Source: Sedimentisphaerales bacterium (GTDB taxonomy: Bacteria; Planctomycetota; Phycisphaerae; Sedimentisphaerales; Anaerobacaceae). From it: DNA of 62,183 bases. This document shows, one piece after another, positions 34,668 through 44,345 of this stretch. The position numbers and the translations under genes are program-made. The stretch is taken from contig JANQHJ010000158.1 in NCBI GenBank assembly GCA_028282745.1, positions 1-62,183 of the forward strand. Direction: 5' to 3'. Below the pieces are notes generated by a model. It was not told where the DNA came from, did not search any database, and was given only the letters and a program-made list of their open reading frames with translations. Numbering within the stretch: the stretch's first letter is position 1; each line of letters begins with the position of its first letter.

Positions 34668-37049
34668 ATGGGTAAAGTGAGCAAGCCTTATAAGCTGTGT
34701 TTGCTCTTGGTTGCACTTTTGCTGACAGCGAGCATTTTCAATGCTCCTGTATTGGCAGACAGTATGGACCAAAAAGAAGCGAAAGCAGAAGCAAAAGCCA
34801 AGATGAGGCTTAAGGAAAAAGCTGAACAGGCAGAAAAACTCGAAAAGAAAAAAGAAGAAGCAGAAAGAAAGAAACGTGAGGAAGCTGAGTTAGCGAAACA
34901 AAAGGCAGAGGCTCGCGCCAAAGCTAAGGCTGAAGCAGAGAAGTTAGCTGCAGTTGATGCAGAGGCCAAGGCTCAGACCCAGGCAGAGATCAGCGAAGCT
35001 AAAAGCGTAATGGAAGCACAAATGGCAGACCTTAAATCGCAGAAGGCGGCGTTGGCGGCAGAGTACGATGCGAAGAAGGCTCAGCTCAAGGACAAGTATG
35101 CTGCTGATAAGGCAGCAGCTGTTGATGATGCGGCAAAGGCCAAGCTTGCAGATGAATACGCAGCTGACCTTGCAACTTTGAACCAGCAGCAACAACAACA
35201 AAATCAGGCGATTGCCGACAAAATGGCAACCGCTCAGAGTAATTACAACCAGGTTGTGGCCAAGGCACAGATGAAAGCAAGGCATGCTGTGGCCGACGCA
35301 ACAATTGCAAGCCTTAATTTCCCGGAAGATAATACTCCGGTATTAACAGCAAGAGAAGTTCAGATCAAAGGCAACACTCTTATCGATACAGCAGAAATCC
35401 TGAGCAAGATGCCGGTTATCTGGAGCGCTTCAGGGGTGACACTCACAGAGAGTGAGCCCGGCGATCTTTATGACTTCAGAGGCTTGAGCAAGATCATTAT
35501 GGAGCCTGGCCCGGCAAGACAGGTATCAGCGAGAACGATACAGGGATTCACTCTTTATGTGCTTTCAGTTTACCAAGAGTACAGTTATGCCGGTATCTAT
35601 GTTTATGTTCCAAGGTCAACGATGGTTGGTGCAAATCAGCTTCAAAATGACATCCTTGTCATTGAGGTATTGGAAGCGCCGGTAACAGAAGTTACCGTTC
35701 GCAGCTATGACCCTGATCAGAACATGAAGGAAGAAGGGTACCTAAAACGCAGTTATATTGAGAAGTGGTCGCCGGTGCAGTCAGGTGCAGTAGCTAACCA
35801 GAAAGAGCTGGATGACTTTGTCAATCTGCTAAATCAAAATCCAGACAGATATGTCTCAGCTACGGTAACAAGAGGCGCAAAGCCGAATTCACTGGCAGTC
35901 GAGTACGATATTTATGAAGCTACCCCGTGGCACTGGTTTATCCAGATTGATAATTCCGGAACCCAAGACAGGCAGTGGACTCCGAGAATTGGTGTGATCA
36001 ATACAAACCTTCTTGGTATCGACGATACATTCTCGGTTATCTTCCAGGCGCCGTGGGAAAGCGATTTCGCAGAGAACTACGCTCTCTACGGCAGCTACGA
36101 TTTACCGATAATGGGACCAAAGCTGAGGTTCAATGCTTATGCCGGTTACAGCGAGTTTGATACAAACCCTGATGCCGGGCCGTTCGATTTTATTGGTAAC
36201 GGTAGTTTCGTAGGTGGTATCCTGCGTTACAACGCAATACAAACAGAATCAGATATGCCATTGCTCGGAAAGGGCTGGTTCTTTGATATCAAGGGTATGG
36301 TGGAATATACAAGAAGTAAAGTTACACCGTCACTGTTCCCAACTCAGCTTGGTTCAGATGTAAGATTCTGGATGTGGGGCTGGGGACTTGAACTCCATAA
36401 AAAAGATGATATGTCACAGTCCAGTTTCTCTTTCGATCGCTGGGAAAGCTGGGGCGGTCAGACGAGTGCCGGAGTTGGCGTTGGGCCGAAAGGTTTTGTT
36501 GACGCTCGTGCAGGTGCAAGTTCTGACTTTAGTATCTATGACTTCAAGGCAGCTCACAGCCAGTTTATCGATCCGAACAAGATCCAAAGGGTCGCTGGCT
36601 CATTCCGTTGGGTACTGCCGAACGAGAGACTGGTTCCTGCTAAGATGACCAGTTTTGGCGGTATGTATACTGTCAGAGGCTATGACGAATCAGAGATCGT
36701 AGCTGATGGTGGTATGTTAGCTTCTATTCAGTATGAATACGATTATATTGCAGCAGAAAAAGCTGTTAATCCTCCAGTCGAGGAAGAAGGCCAGGAAGAG
36801 AACAAGTACGAGATCAAGAGACTTGCTCCGCTTGTGTTCTTAGATTACGGAAGGACAACAATCCGAAGAGCCGGGACTATCGCAGGCGAATCACGACACG
36901 ATGAAATGTTATCGGTTGGTGTCGGATGTTTGCTTGATGTTGGCAATCATCTAAGCGGTGCTGTTTATTATGGCCATCCATTGATCAAGACAGTCCGGAC
37001 TCGTGAAGGCAAAGGCCGGGTTAACGCAAGCTTTAGGTTAATATGGTAA
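34668..37049 (+). CDS. TpsB-type outer-membrane transporter with N-terminal coiled coil
   Basis: 793 aa; classical TpsB (FhaC/ShlB) proteins are about 550-600. A signal peptide ends at N-A-P-V-L-A (residue 30). Residues about 33-215 are a Lys/Glu/Ala-rich coiled coil with no counterpart in FhaC. A POTRA-like part follows (about 222-400: V-L-T-A-R-E-V-Q-I-K-G-N-T-L-I, then YAGIYVYVPRS), then a 16-strand-type barrel. M-Y-T-V-R-G-Y-D-E-S near residue 666 is the conserved V-R-G-Y/F loop of Omp85/TpsB pores. It should secrete the giant protein coded 88 bp downstream. AAGGAGA precedes the ATG. Confidence 0.88.
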   Translation: MGKVSKPYKLCLLLVALLLTASIFNAPVLADSMDQKEAKAEAKAKMRLKEKAEQAEKLEKKKEEAERKKREEAELAKQKAEARAKAKAEAEKLAAVDAEAKAQTQAEISEAKSVMEAQMADLKSQKAALAAEYDAKKAQLKDKYAADKAAAVDDAAKAKLADEYAADLATLNQQQQQQNQAIADKMATAQSNYNQVVAKAQMKARHAVADATIASLNFPEDNTPVLTAREVQIKGNTLIDTAEILSKMPVIWSASGVTLTESEPGDLYDFRGLSKIIMEPGPARQVSARTIQGFTLYVLSVYQEYSYAGIYVYVPRSTMVGANQLQNDILVIEVLEAPVTEVTVRSYDPDQNMKEEGYLKRSYIEKWSPVQSGAVANQKELDDFVNLLNQNPDRYVSATVTRGAKPNSLAVEYDIYEATPWHWFIQIDNSGTQDRQWTPRIGVINTNLLGIDDTFSVIFQAPWESDFAENYALYGSYDLPIMGPKLRFNAYAGYSEFDTNPDAGPFDFIGNGSFVGGILRYNAIQTESDMPLLGKGWFFDIKGMVEYTRSKVTPSLFPTQLGSDVRFWMWGWGLELHKKDDMSQSSFSFDRWESWGGQTSAGVGVGPKGFVDARAGASSDFSIYDFKAAHSQFIDPNKIQRVAGSFRWVLPNERLVPAKMTSFGGMYTVRGYDESEIVADGGMLASIQYEYDYIAAEKAVNPPVEEEGQEENKYEIKRLAPLVFLDYGRTTIRRAGTIAGESRHDEMLSVGVGCLLDVGNHLSGAVYYGHPLIKTVRTREGKGRVNASFRLIW

Positions 37050-37137
37050 GAGAAACGGCGAAAAGCCGGATCAGGAAATAAATTGGTAGAAGGAACTAAG
37101 AACTAATTTGTGTGAGAAATATTAAGGGGTAAAAGTA

Positions 37138-40100
37138 ATGAAAAGTGTGAGGAAACTAACAAGACGCTACTATGGAAGGCAGGTGGTAGCAAGTGTCATG
37201 GTGTGCCTGATGTTGTTCGGCATGCCGACACAGGTTATCCTGGCAGATACTAGCCCAGCGCCTACAGCTGTTCCAACTCCTGGTGATGTTACAGGTTCGA
37301 CAACACCTCTGGACTGGACCGGAAGTGCTGGATTAGACGCAGTGATTGATACAGCTACTGGTAACCAGATAATAGAATGGAGTAACTTTGATATTGGCTC
37401 AGATGCCAGTGTTACCTTCCTCCAGAACGGAGGTTTTATTCTGAATAATGTATCTGATGTTGCCGGGACAGGTATTTTTGGTGACCTGACGGCTTCATCA
37501 TGCGGGATTTTAGTTGTTAACCCGCATGGTCTGGTGATCGGGCCTCAAGCGTTTGTTGATTGTCAAAGTTTTATAGCATCAAGTTTGGAAATTTCAGATT
37601 CTGATTTCCTCAGTGGAGTATTCCAGTTTTCAAATGGTGATGTCGCTGGCAATGTAACGAACAACGGTACTATTGTTACTGAAAAATTGGCAGGATTGAT
37701 TGGTAAGAATGTTATCAATAGAGGACTTGTAAGGTCGGAGAATGGCTATGCAATAATGGCAGCGGGCGAAAGCGTGATGCTAAGCGATCCTACAGCTTCT
37801 AATATTACAGTTCAGGTCGATATAGCTGGCACTCTTAGTGACTACGATGTTGATAACCGACAAGTGAATAATGGTGGACCTGCTACAGAGATCGATGCTA
37901 AGAACGTCATTCTTGCGGCAGGCGATATCTTTTCTACGGCTATCGAGGGTGTTGAGACTCTAAGAGCAGTTGCTCTTGATGACGCCTATTTTTATGGTGA
38001 TTTAACAGCTGAGGCAGTCGGAGCATCGGATGCGGTAGCTGAGATTTCAATCGAGACAGGCGATCAGCTTAGTCTCCATGAAGATATTACAGTTGTAGCT
38101 GATGGCGACGGAGTTGGTAATGCTGTAGCTACAGTCACAATTGTTACCGGTGACGATGATTTTGTGATCAATGATGATATAACAGCTGAGGCTTACACAA
38201 GTGGTGATTTTGATGCTACCGCTACTGTGGATATCACCGCAACGGGCAAAGTAACAGTCAAAGATGGCAGCAGTACTGATGTATCGGCTGAAGCCTATGA
38301 TGGTATCATTAATTCTGCTTCAGTGGGTATTGACGCGACAGGTGATATTCAAGTGTTAGCAGAAGGTAGCAGTGGTGATGTTACTATTTCTGCTGAGGCT
38401 TATAACGGTGAAGATAATATTGCACAGGTTGATCTTGACTCCGAAGGTGATGTTATGATTCAGGCAAGAAAATCCGATGCAATAGTAACTGCCGAAGCCT
38501 ACAGTGAAGGTGAAGCATCATCAGTACTTAATGAAGCTGGTGTTTCAATAACAGGCAAGAACGTTCTTATCGAGACTTATTATGGCGCAACTGGCTTTGA
38601 TCCTGCTGTAATAGGTGCTTATGCATCGGATGCCGAAGAGAACAATGCTAAGGTTGAGATCACCGCTAATGGTACTGAGGGAGATGGAGACGTTGATATT
38701 AAAACCAGAGGTGGAGACAATTCTAACGGCAGCGATAATGACGATATTACAATAGAAGCTATTGCCGAAGATGGAATAAATAATGACGCCGAAGTTTCTA
38801 TTAATGCTTCGAAGGACATTCATTTAAGAGCTGACAGTGATGATGAAGAAAGCCAGATCAAGATCCTTGCATCAGCTAATAATGGTGTTGATAATGACGC
38901 ATTAGTAGAGCTTAACGCGGAAGGTAATGTAAGGCTTGAGGCGGAAGATCAAATTACTGTGACTGCTGAAGCCTATGGTGGCGAAGTTGGCGCTACCTCT
39001 AATAAAGCTCAAGTCAATATTGATGCGACGGATGTGTCAGTAGAGGGCGAGGATTTCGGTAGTGAAAATGCACCTGCCCAGATATTAGCTTCTGCCAGTG
39101 ATGGCGAAGAAAACGAGGCTGGTGTTAGCATTACCGCAGATGAAGATGTAACGATTACCGGTGAAGGCAGAGCAGATGACGCTGTAGTCAGAGCTGAGGC
39201 TTTCAACGGTGATGAAAACAAAGCTGAAGTCATTATTGATGCTGAAGGTGATGTTGAGATACTTTCGGACAATCAAGGTGATGGTGATGGTAAGGGTGTT
39301 GTAGAAGCTTTAGCTTATAACGAAGAAGAAGCTGCTACCCTTAACGATGCTGATGTCGAGATCTCTGGTGATAATGTTACAGTCGAAGATAGAGCCAGCG
39401 GCAGCGGTGATGGAGCTATCGTATTAGCAGAAGCCTATAACGGTGCGACTAACAATGCCAATGTTGATGTTGAAGCAACGGGTAACGTTTCCGTAATAGA
39501 CAATGGTTACGGCAGTGACAGCCCCGCTCAGATCGTAGCTTGTGCCTCTGATGGCGACGAGAATACCGCAGAAGTAAAAGTCGATGCCGAAGGCGATGTT
39601 GAGGTTATAGCTAATGCCAGGTATGGCTTAGCTGCAATAGAAGCCTATGCCGGTGACGATGACGAAAAGAACGATGCAAGAGTCGAGATCGTTGCCGAAG
39701 GTGATGTTAGAATTGAAGCCAACGGTTATAGAAGTAGGGCTCGTGTACGTGCTAAAGCTGAAGATGGTGTAGATAATGATGCCGAGGTATTTATTGATGC
39801 AGGCGGTAGTGTATCGGTCGAGGCAACTAATTGGCGGGCTCATGCCGAAGTAAAAGCCCAGGCTCGAGAAGGTGAAAACAACAATGCTAAGGTCAAGATC
39901 GAGGCGATTGGCGATGTCACAGTTAAAGCCACAAATGGCGGCGAAGCAGATATCGACGCTATCGCAGAGAATGCCACAAACAGCATCAACACTGCCAGCG
40001 TTGATATAGATATCGAAGGCGATCTTAAGGTTCAGGCACTCGGTTACAGTACCGATGCTGATATTGATGCTCAGGCCGAGGAAGGCGAAGAGAATACAGC

Positions 40101-43100
40101 AGATGTTGATATCTTTGCCGATGACGTCCTGGTCGAAGCAACTGATGGTGGTAATGCTGATATCGATGCCGAAGCCAGAGAAGGTGTTGATAATAAAGCC
40201 AGCGTGGATATCGATGCCGAAGGTAAGGTTCAGGTTATAGCTACAGCTGGAAAGTATAATTCAGATGCCGAGATCCAGGCTATTGCTGAAAACATAGAGG
40301 TCGGTAACGATGGTCCTGTGGTTATCGAAGGTGACCTTGAGAATGAAGCAACGGTTACGATCGAGGCAAAGAGCGTTGATGTGCATGCTGAAGGTAACTA
40401 TAATGATGGTGACCGTCCAAACCAGGCAAGTATCGAAGCCAGAGCAGCCAATGAGATCTATGGCCCTGGAAATAAGGCCAAAGCTGCAGTTTTACAGGAA
40501 GATGAGCCGGTAGAGCAGCCTGATTTCGAAGTAACCGGTTCGGTGACTAATGAAGCTAAGGTTGACATCATTGCTGACGGTTCTCCACAAGAACCGGATG
40601 GTGATGAATGGGCAGATTCTGGCGAGATCATGGTAAGAGCATCTGAACGAAGCGAAGCTCTTATAACAGCTGATGCTTACAATGAGTTCGAAAATGAATC
40701 CGGTGATGCCGTAGAAGTTTTAGTTGATGATGATATTGTCAATAAAGCGGATATCAAACTTGACGCTAAAGACGACGTAGAGGTAAGAAGCTCCAGTTTC
40801 TCGTTAGCGGAAGTTAAAGCTGAAGCTGAGAATGTTTTTGAAGATATGTCAGAAACTGATCCTGCTTCACTGTATATCACAGTAGAAGGTGATGTTGAAA
40901 ATGCCGCGAAGGTTGATATCGAGGTCGGCGAAGATGTTAAGATTTATGCTTTCGACGAAAGCGAAACTTATGTTTACGCTGAGGCTGATAACAATATCAA
41001 AGCCGGTGATATCGATGACGGCTGGTGGGTAGAAGGCGGCCACATTGAAGTTTATGTCGAAGGCGATGCCACAAATGACGCTGAATTGGTCATCAACGCT
41101 GGTGAAGATGTTCGCCTTAAGGCCGAATCTGCCAGCAGAGTTGCTGTTGGTGCCAAGGCTGATAATGAGATTGAAGATTATTCTTACTATGCCGACAGGT
41201 TGATTGTAGGACCTCCTCCAAGTGGTACTGCAATTGTTTATGTTGACGGTGCGGTAGAGAATACTTCAAATGTAAGTATTAATGCCGGCGAAGACCTTGA
41301 GATTACTGCTTACGATAGTTATTCCATTCTGTATTCCTATGCGTTTAACTACTTGCAGGCAGGTGGTTATACTTATGGTCCAACTTATGATCAATCTTCG
41401 ACAAACTCAAATTCAAATATGATAAGCGGACATATCGAGGCCTATATTGGTGATGATGTTATTAACACGGCAGATATTGATATTGTCGTTGCCGATGGCG
41501 TTAAAGTAAAAGCATACGATTACAGCCGTGCTGGGATCGATTCTTATGCTGGAAATGATCTTGAAGACAAGGCGTCCTTCAACACAATCGATATAGATAT
41601 TGAAGGCGACGCTATTAATACTTCAGATGTAACTATCGATGCAGGTGATCATGTAGTTGTTTTAGCCGAGGAAGCTAGTTGGGCCAGAATAGGTTCATCT
41701 GCTGAGAACTGGAGTTATGGTAATGTGTATCTTGGTGTTGACGGCGATACCGAAAACACAGCCACAATTGATATTGATGCCGGCGGCAGTGTATTTGTTA
41801 TAGCCGACGGTTATGGCAGAGGTCCTGTGAGTGAGGCTGGTATTGAAGCTTCAGCCCAGAATGCCGCTACCAGTAATACAGCTTCAATCAATATTCTGGC
41901 AAATAACGTAATCGTACTTGGAAGCGACCACGGCCAGGCAGGTATTAAGGCCTTGGCAGCTGGTTCATACTGGGGAGGTCAGGTTGGGCAAAATGATGAA
42001 CCAAGCGAAGATCCTGATCCGGTAGAGAACTCAGCAAGTGTTAATATTGAGACCTTTACTGTAGATGTTGAACTTCCTTCAGAAGAACCAGAAACACCAT
42101 CGAAACCTGAAATAGGAATTCAGGTAGCTCAGATCGAAGGTGAACTTGAGCTTCAGGAAGGTCAGTTAAGTGAGCTTTGTGAAACTATCCTTGAAGGCGG
42201 CCATGTGGTCGCAGCCGGTCTTGGCGGCGGTGATGCTACCATAAAGGCAGTTACTTATGCTGAAGGCCCTTCGGTTAATACATCTGACGTTCTAATCTGT
42301 GCCGAAGGCGCAGTTGTTGTTGCGGCAGCTGATTGCGGAAGAGGTTATCCGGTTGATGGTGATTACACTTACGGCTCTACAGCTGAGATCAAAGCCCTGA
42401 GTCACTTTGGCGCCGAGAATACTTCAAATGTCGGTATCGGAGCTAAGCTGGGTCTTGGAGTTATAGCTATCGGTAACGCCGAAGCATCAATTAAATCCAA
42501 GGCCATGGCCGGCAGGTTCAGCAATACCGCTGATCTGGTAGCGTGCACAGGTGGCCCTCTGCTCGTTGGGGCGCTTTATGACGGTCAAGCTGAGATCAAA
42601 TCCGAAGCAACTGGTGGCTATATCAATGACGCTTATACAGGCGTATGTGCAACAGGGCCGGTTATTGTTGGTTCCTATGCCGGTTATGCTACGATAGAAT
42701 CTGAAGCCGGCTGGAGTAAAGATGGTAAAGACTGGAAAGACGGCAAGAAGACCGGCGGATTTACAACAGCAGACGATCTTGAAGTTCTCCAGATAGATGA
42801 AGAGCCACCAACTTCTAATGCTGAAACTGTAGTGGTTTCCAAGGAAAGCAGTGTAGTTGTTCTTGCATACGGTGATTCATATGCAGGTATTGAATCTAAG
42901 GCTAATGGTGGAATCTTTAACAATGCTTATACCGGTGTATGTGCAGAAGAGCATGTTCTGGTCGCAGCAGCAGGTAACGCCACCGCTGTTATTGAGTCCA
43001 AGGCATATCAAGGTCCGTTTGTAAGCAGCGGTGATATAGAACAGCTTGATGAACAGGAAAAGATTTATTCAACATCTGATGCTGAGACAGCAGTAATAGC

Positions 43101-44265
43101 TAAGAAGGGCCATGTTGCTGTTCTTGCCGGGTGCGAAGGTGAAGCAGGCATATTATCCAAAGCAAGTGATGCAGCTCTTAACTCTGCTTATACAGGTGTC
43201 GCAGCTGGTGCGGATCTTCCATTCTCTCCAATTTTCACCCCTAGCGAAGAGACTGAGCCTGTACAGGTATCAATACTTGATTCAGAATCCCAGTTTGGCG
43301 AAATGTATGATCTTGCACCTGGCAGTGTCATAGTCGCAAGCAGATACGGCGACGCCAGGATACAGTCCACTTCCGAAGGGAAGTATAGTTTGGAAAATAC
43401 AGCTGATACAGTTGTATGTGCACCGGGCGAAGTTCATGTGTACTCTCAAGGCAGGGAGAGCATTGCCAAAATCAAGTCATGGGCAAGATTTGGTGATGTG
43501 ACAACTGCTACCACCCAGGTTTATGCCGGTGCGGTTCATGTTGATGTTGCCAGTCCTCGTTACGGCAGCGGAATCGGCGCATGGGCCCAAGGCAATGGTG
43601 ACTGGGTGAATCATGAAGGTACTTACTTTAATTGGTATTCAGGAGACAGCGAGCCTGTATTAGAACAGGATGGTGGCGCAACTTTGATAATCGACAGCTA
43701 TGCAGTAAAAGAGGATTGTCCAGATTGTCCGCCATGTCCGGATTGTCCATGTGGTGATGATGAGCCTGTGACTCCTCCAGCACCACTTGCTCGTGAATTT
43801 GGTGAGCCTCTTGAGAAGCCGGAATTTGCTCAAGGCGGATGTCCTGCCCTGATGCAGTGGCTGGCAGCTGAGATTGGATTGCCTGAGGATCAGATCAATG
43901 TGATGCTCGGCAACGCAGATCATCTGGCAACGGATATTCAGCCTTGTGAGGCTTGTGCAAGACTCAAGCAGCAAGCTGATGCAATGGCTGGCCTTGATCC
44001 TGCACAGGTCAATGCCTGGGCTTCTGCTGTGACAGCTGGTTTCGTCGGACCGATGACCCCGGAAACCATGGCTGGTATTCAGACAGCTCTGGCAGATAAT
44101 CCTGGAGCATTGAGCTTCGATAACGCAGCAGCAGCTTATGTAAAGATCCTAAGTGAAGAGCTCGGCCTTGAGGCTGATGAGGCAGCAGGAGTTCTGACTC
44201 AGAATTATACAGATGGTCAGACTGGTCTTGATGCTTATGTAGCAGCTCGTGCAGCAGCTCTGTAG
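37138..44265 (+). CDS. TpsA-type giant exoprotein (filamentous-haemagglutinin-like), acidic repeats
   Basis: 2375 aa. A signal peptide ends near residue 36 (Q-V-I-L-A). Residues about 37-290 form a TPS secretion domain: I-E-W-S-N-F-D-I-G, then V-V-N-P-H-G-L-V-I-G (NPHG at 128-131, a variant of the NPNG motif). From about 290 to 2150 the protein is a chain of repeats of the type A-x-V-x-I-D-A-x-G-D-V-x-V-x-A, about 35-45 residues apart, very rich in Asp, Glu and Ala, which predicts a long right-handed beta-helix. A Cys/Pro-rich linker (DCPDCPPCPDCPCGDDEP, from about 2193) leads to a helical C-terminal domain with CEAC. Likely an adhesin or surface fibre. AAGGGG precedes the ATG. Confidence 0.88.
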   Translation: MKSVRKLTRRYYGRQVVASVMVCLMLFGMPTQVILADTSPAPTAVPTPGDVTGSTTPLDWTGSAGLDAVIDTATGNQIIEWSNFDIGSDASVTFLQNGGFILNNVSDVAGTGIFGDLTASSCGILVVNPHGLVIGPQAFVDCQSFIASSLEISDSDFLSGVFQFSNGDVAGNVTNNGTIVTEKLAGLIGKNVINRGLVRSENGYAIMAAGESVMLSDPTASNITVQVDIAGTLSDYDVDNRQVNNGGPATEIDAKNVILAAGDIFSTAIEGVETLRAVALDDAYFYGDLTAEAVGASDAVAEISIETGDQLSLHEDITVVADGDGVGNAVATVTIVTGDDDFVINDDITAEAYTSGDFDATATVDITATGKVTVKDGSSTDVSAEAYDGIINSASVGIDATGDIQVLAEGSSGDVTISAEAYNGEDNIAQVDLDSEGDVMIQARKSDAIVTAEAYSEGEASSVLNEAGVSITGKNVLIETYYGATGFDPAVIGAYASDAEENNAKVEITANGTEGDGDVDIKTRGGDNSNGSDNDDITIEAIAEDGINNDAEVSINASKDIHLRADSDDEESQIKILASANNGVDNDALVELNAEGNVRLEAEDQITVTAEAYGGEVGATSNKAQVNIDATDVSVEGEDFGSENAPAQILASASDGEENEAGVSITADEDVTITGEGRADDAVVRAEAFNGDENKAEVIIDAEGDVEILSDNQGDGDGKGVVEALAYNEEEAATLNDADVEISGDNVTVEDRASGSGDGAIVLAEAYNGATNNANVDVEATGNVSVIDNGYGSDSPAQIVACASDGDENTAEVKVDAEGDVEVIANARYGLAAIEAYAGDDDEKNDARVEIVAEGDVRIEANGYRSRARVRAKAEDGVDNDAEVFIDAGGSVSVEATNWRAHAEVKAQAREGENNNAKVKIEAIGDVTVKATNGGEADIDAIAENATNSINTASVDIDIEGDLKVQALGYSTDADIDAQAEEGEENTADVDIFADDVLVEATDGGNADIDAEAREGVDNKASVDIDAEGKVQVIATAGKYNSDAEIQAIAENIEVGNDGPVVIEGDLENEATVTIEAKSVDVHAEGNYNDGDRPNQASIEARAANEIYGPGNKAKAAVLQEDEPVEQPDFEVTGSVTNEAKVDIIADGSPQEPDGDEWADSGEIMVRASERSEALITADAYNEFENESGDAVEVLVDDDIVNKADIKLDAKDDVEVRSSSFSLAEVKAEAENVFEDMSETDPASLYITVEGDVENAAKVDIEVGEDVKIYAFDESETYVYAEADNNIKAGDIDDGWWVEGGHIEVYVEGDATNDAELVINAGEDVRLKAESASRVAVGAKADNEIEDYSYYADRLIVGPPPSGTAIVYVDGAVENTSNVSINAGEDLEITAYDSYSILYSYAFNYLQAGGYTYGPTYDQSSTNSNSNMISGHIEAYIGDDVINTADIDIVVADGVKVKAYDYSRAGIDSYAGNDLEDKASFNTIDIDIEGDAINTSDVTIDAGDHVVVLAEEASWARIGSSAENWSYGNVYLGVDGDTENTATIDIDAGGSVFVIADGYGRGPVSEAGIEASAQNAATSNTASINILANNVIVLGSDHGQAGIKALAAGSYWGGQVGQNDEPSEDPDPVENSASVNIETFTVDVELPSEEPETPSKPEIGIQVAQIEGELELQEGQLSELCETILEGGHVVAAGLGGGDATIKAVTYAEGPSVNTSDVLICAEGAVVVAAADCGRGYPVDGDYTYGSTAEIKALSHFGAENTSNVGIGAKLGLGVIAIGNAEASIKSKAMAGRFSNTADLVACTGGPLLVGALYDGQAEIKSEATGGYINDAYTGVCATGPVIVGSYAGYATIESEAGWSKDGKDWKDGKKTGGFTTADDLEVLQIDEEPPTSNAETVVVSKESSVVVLAYGDSYAGIESKANGGIFNNAYTGVCAEEHVLVAAAGNATAVIESKAYQGPFVSSGDIEQLDEQEKIYSTSDAETAVIAKKGHVAVLAGCEGEAGILSKASDAALNSAYTGVAAGADLPFSPIFTPSEETEPVQVSILDSESQFGEMYDLAPGSVIVASRYGDARIQSTSEGKYSLENTADTVVCAPGEVHVYSQGRESIAKIKSWARFGDVTTATTQVYAGAVHVDVASPRYGSGIGAWAQGNGDWVNHEGTYFNWYSGDSEPVLEQDGGATLIIDSYAVKEDCPDCPPCPDCPCGDDEPVTPPAPLAREFGEPLEKPEFAQGGCPALMQWLAAEIGLPEDQINVMLGNADHLATDIQPCEACARLKQQADAMAGLDPAQVNAWASAVTAGFVGPMTPETMAGIQTALADNPGALSFDNAAAAYVKILSEELGLEADEAAGVLTQNYTDGQTGLDAYVAARAAAL

Positions 44266-44286
44266 TAGTTAGTATTTTAGGTTAAT

Positions 44287-44323
44287 AAAAAAGCCTGTCT
44301 CTTAGTTGAGGCAGGCTTTTTCT
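44287..44323. terminator. Bidirectional terminator between tpsA and the TPR gene
   Basis: AAAAAGCCTGTCTC and GAGGCAGGCTTTTT form a 14-bp stem (one G-U) with a 6-nt loop. T-runs follow on both strands. It ends tpsA rightward and the TPR gene leftward. Confidence 0.92.
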
Positions 44324-44345
44324 TTTGGCAGTGCCGGTAATTGAT

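Noticed and set aside
38545-40880. Leftward frames inside tpsA
   Set aside because: Antisense shadows of Asp/Ala/Val-rich repeats, with no start signals.
37138-44265. CRISPR-like periodicity in the tpsA gene
   Set aside because: The repeats are protein-level, degenerate in DNA, without constant spacers; they continue in frame through a single gene.
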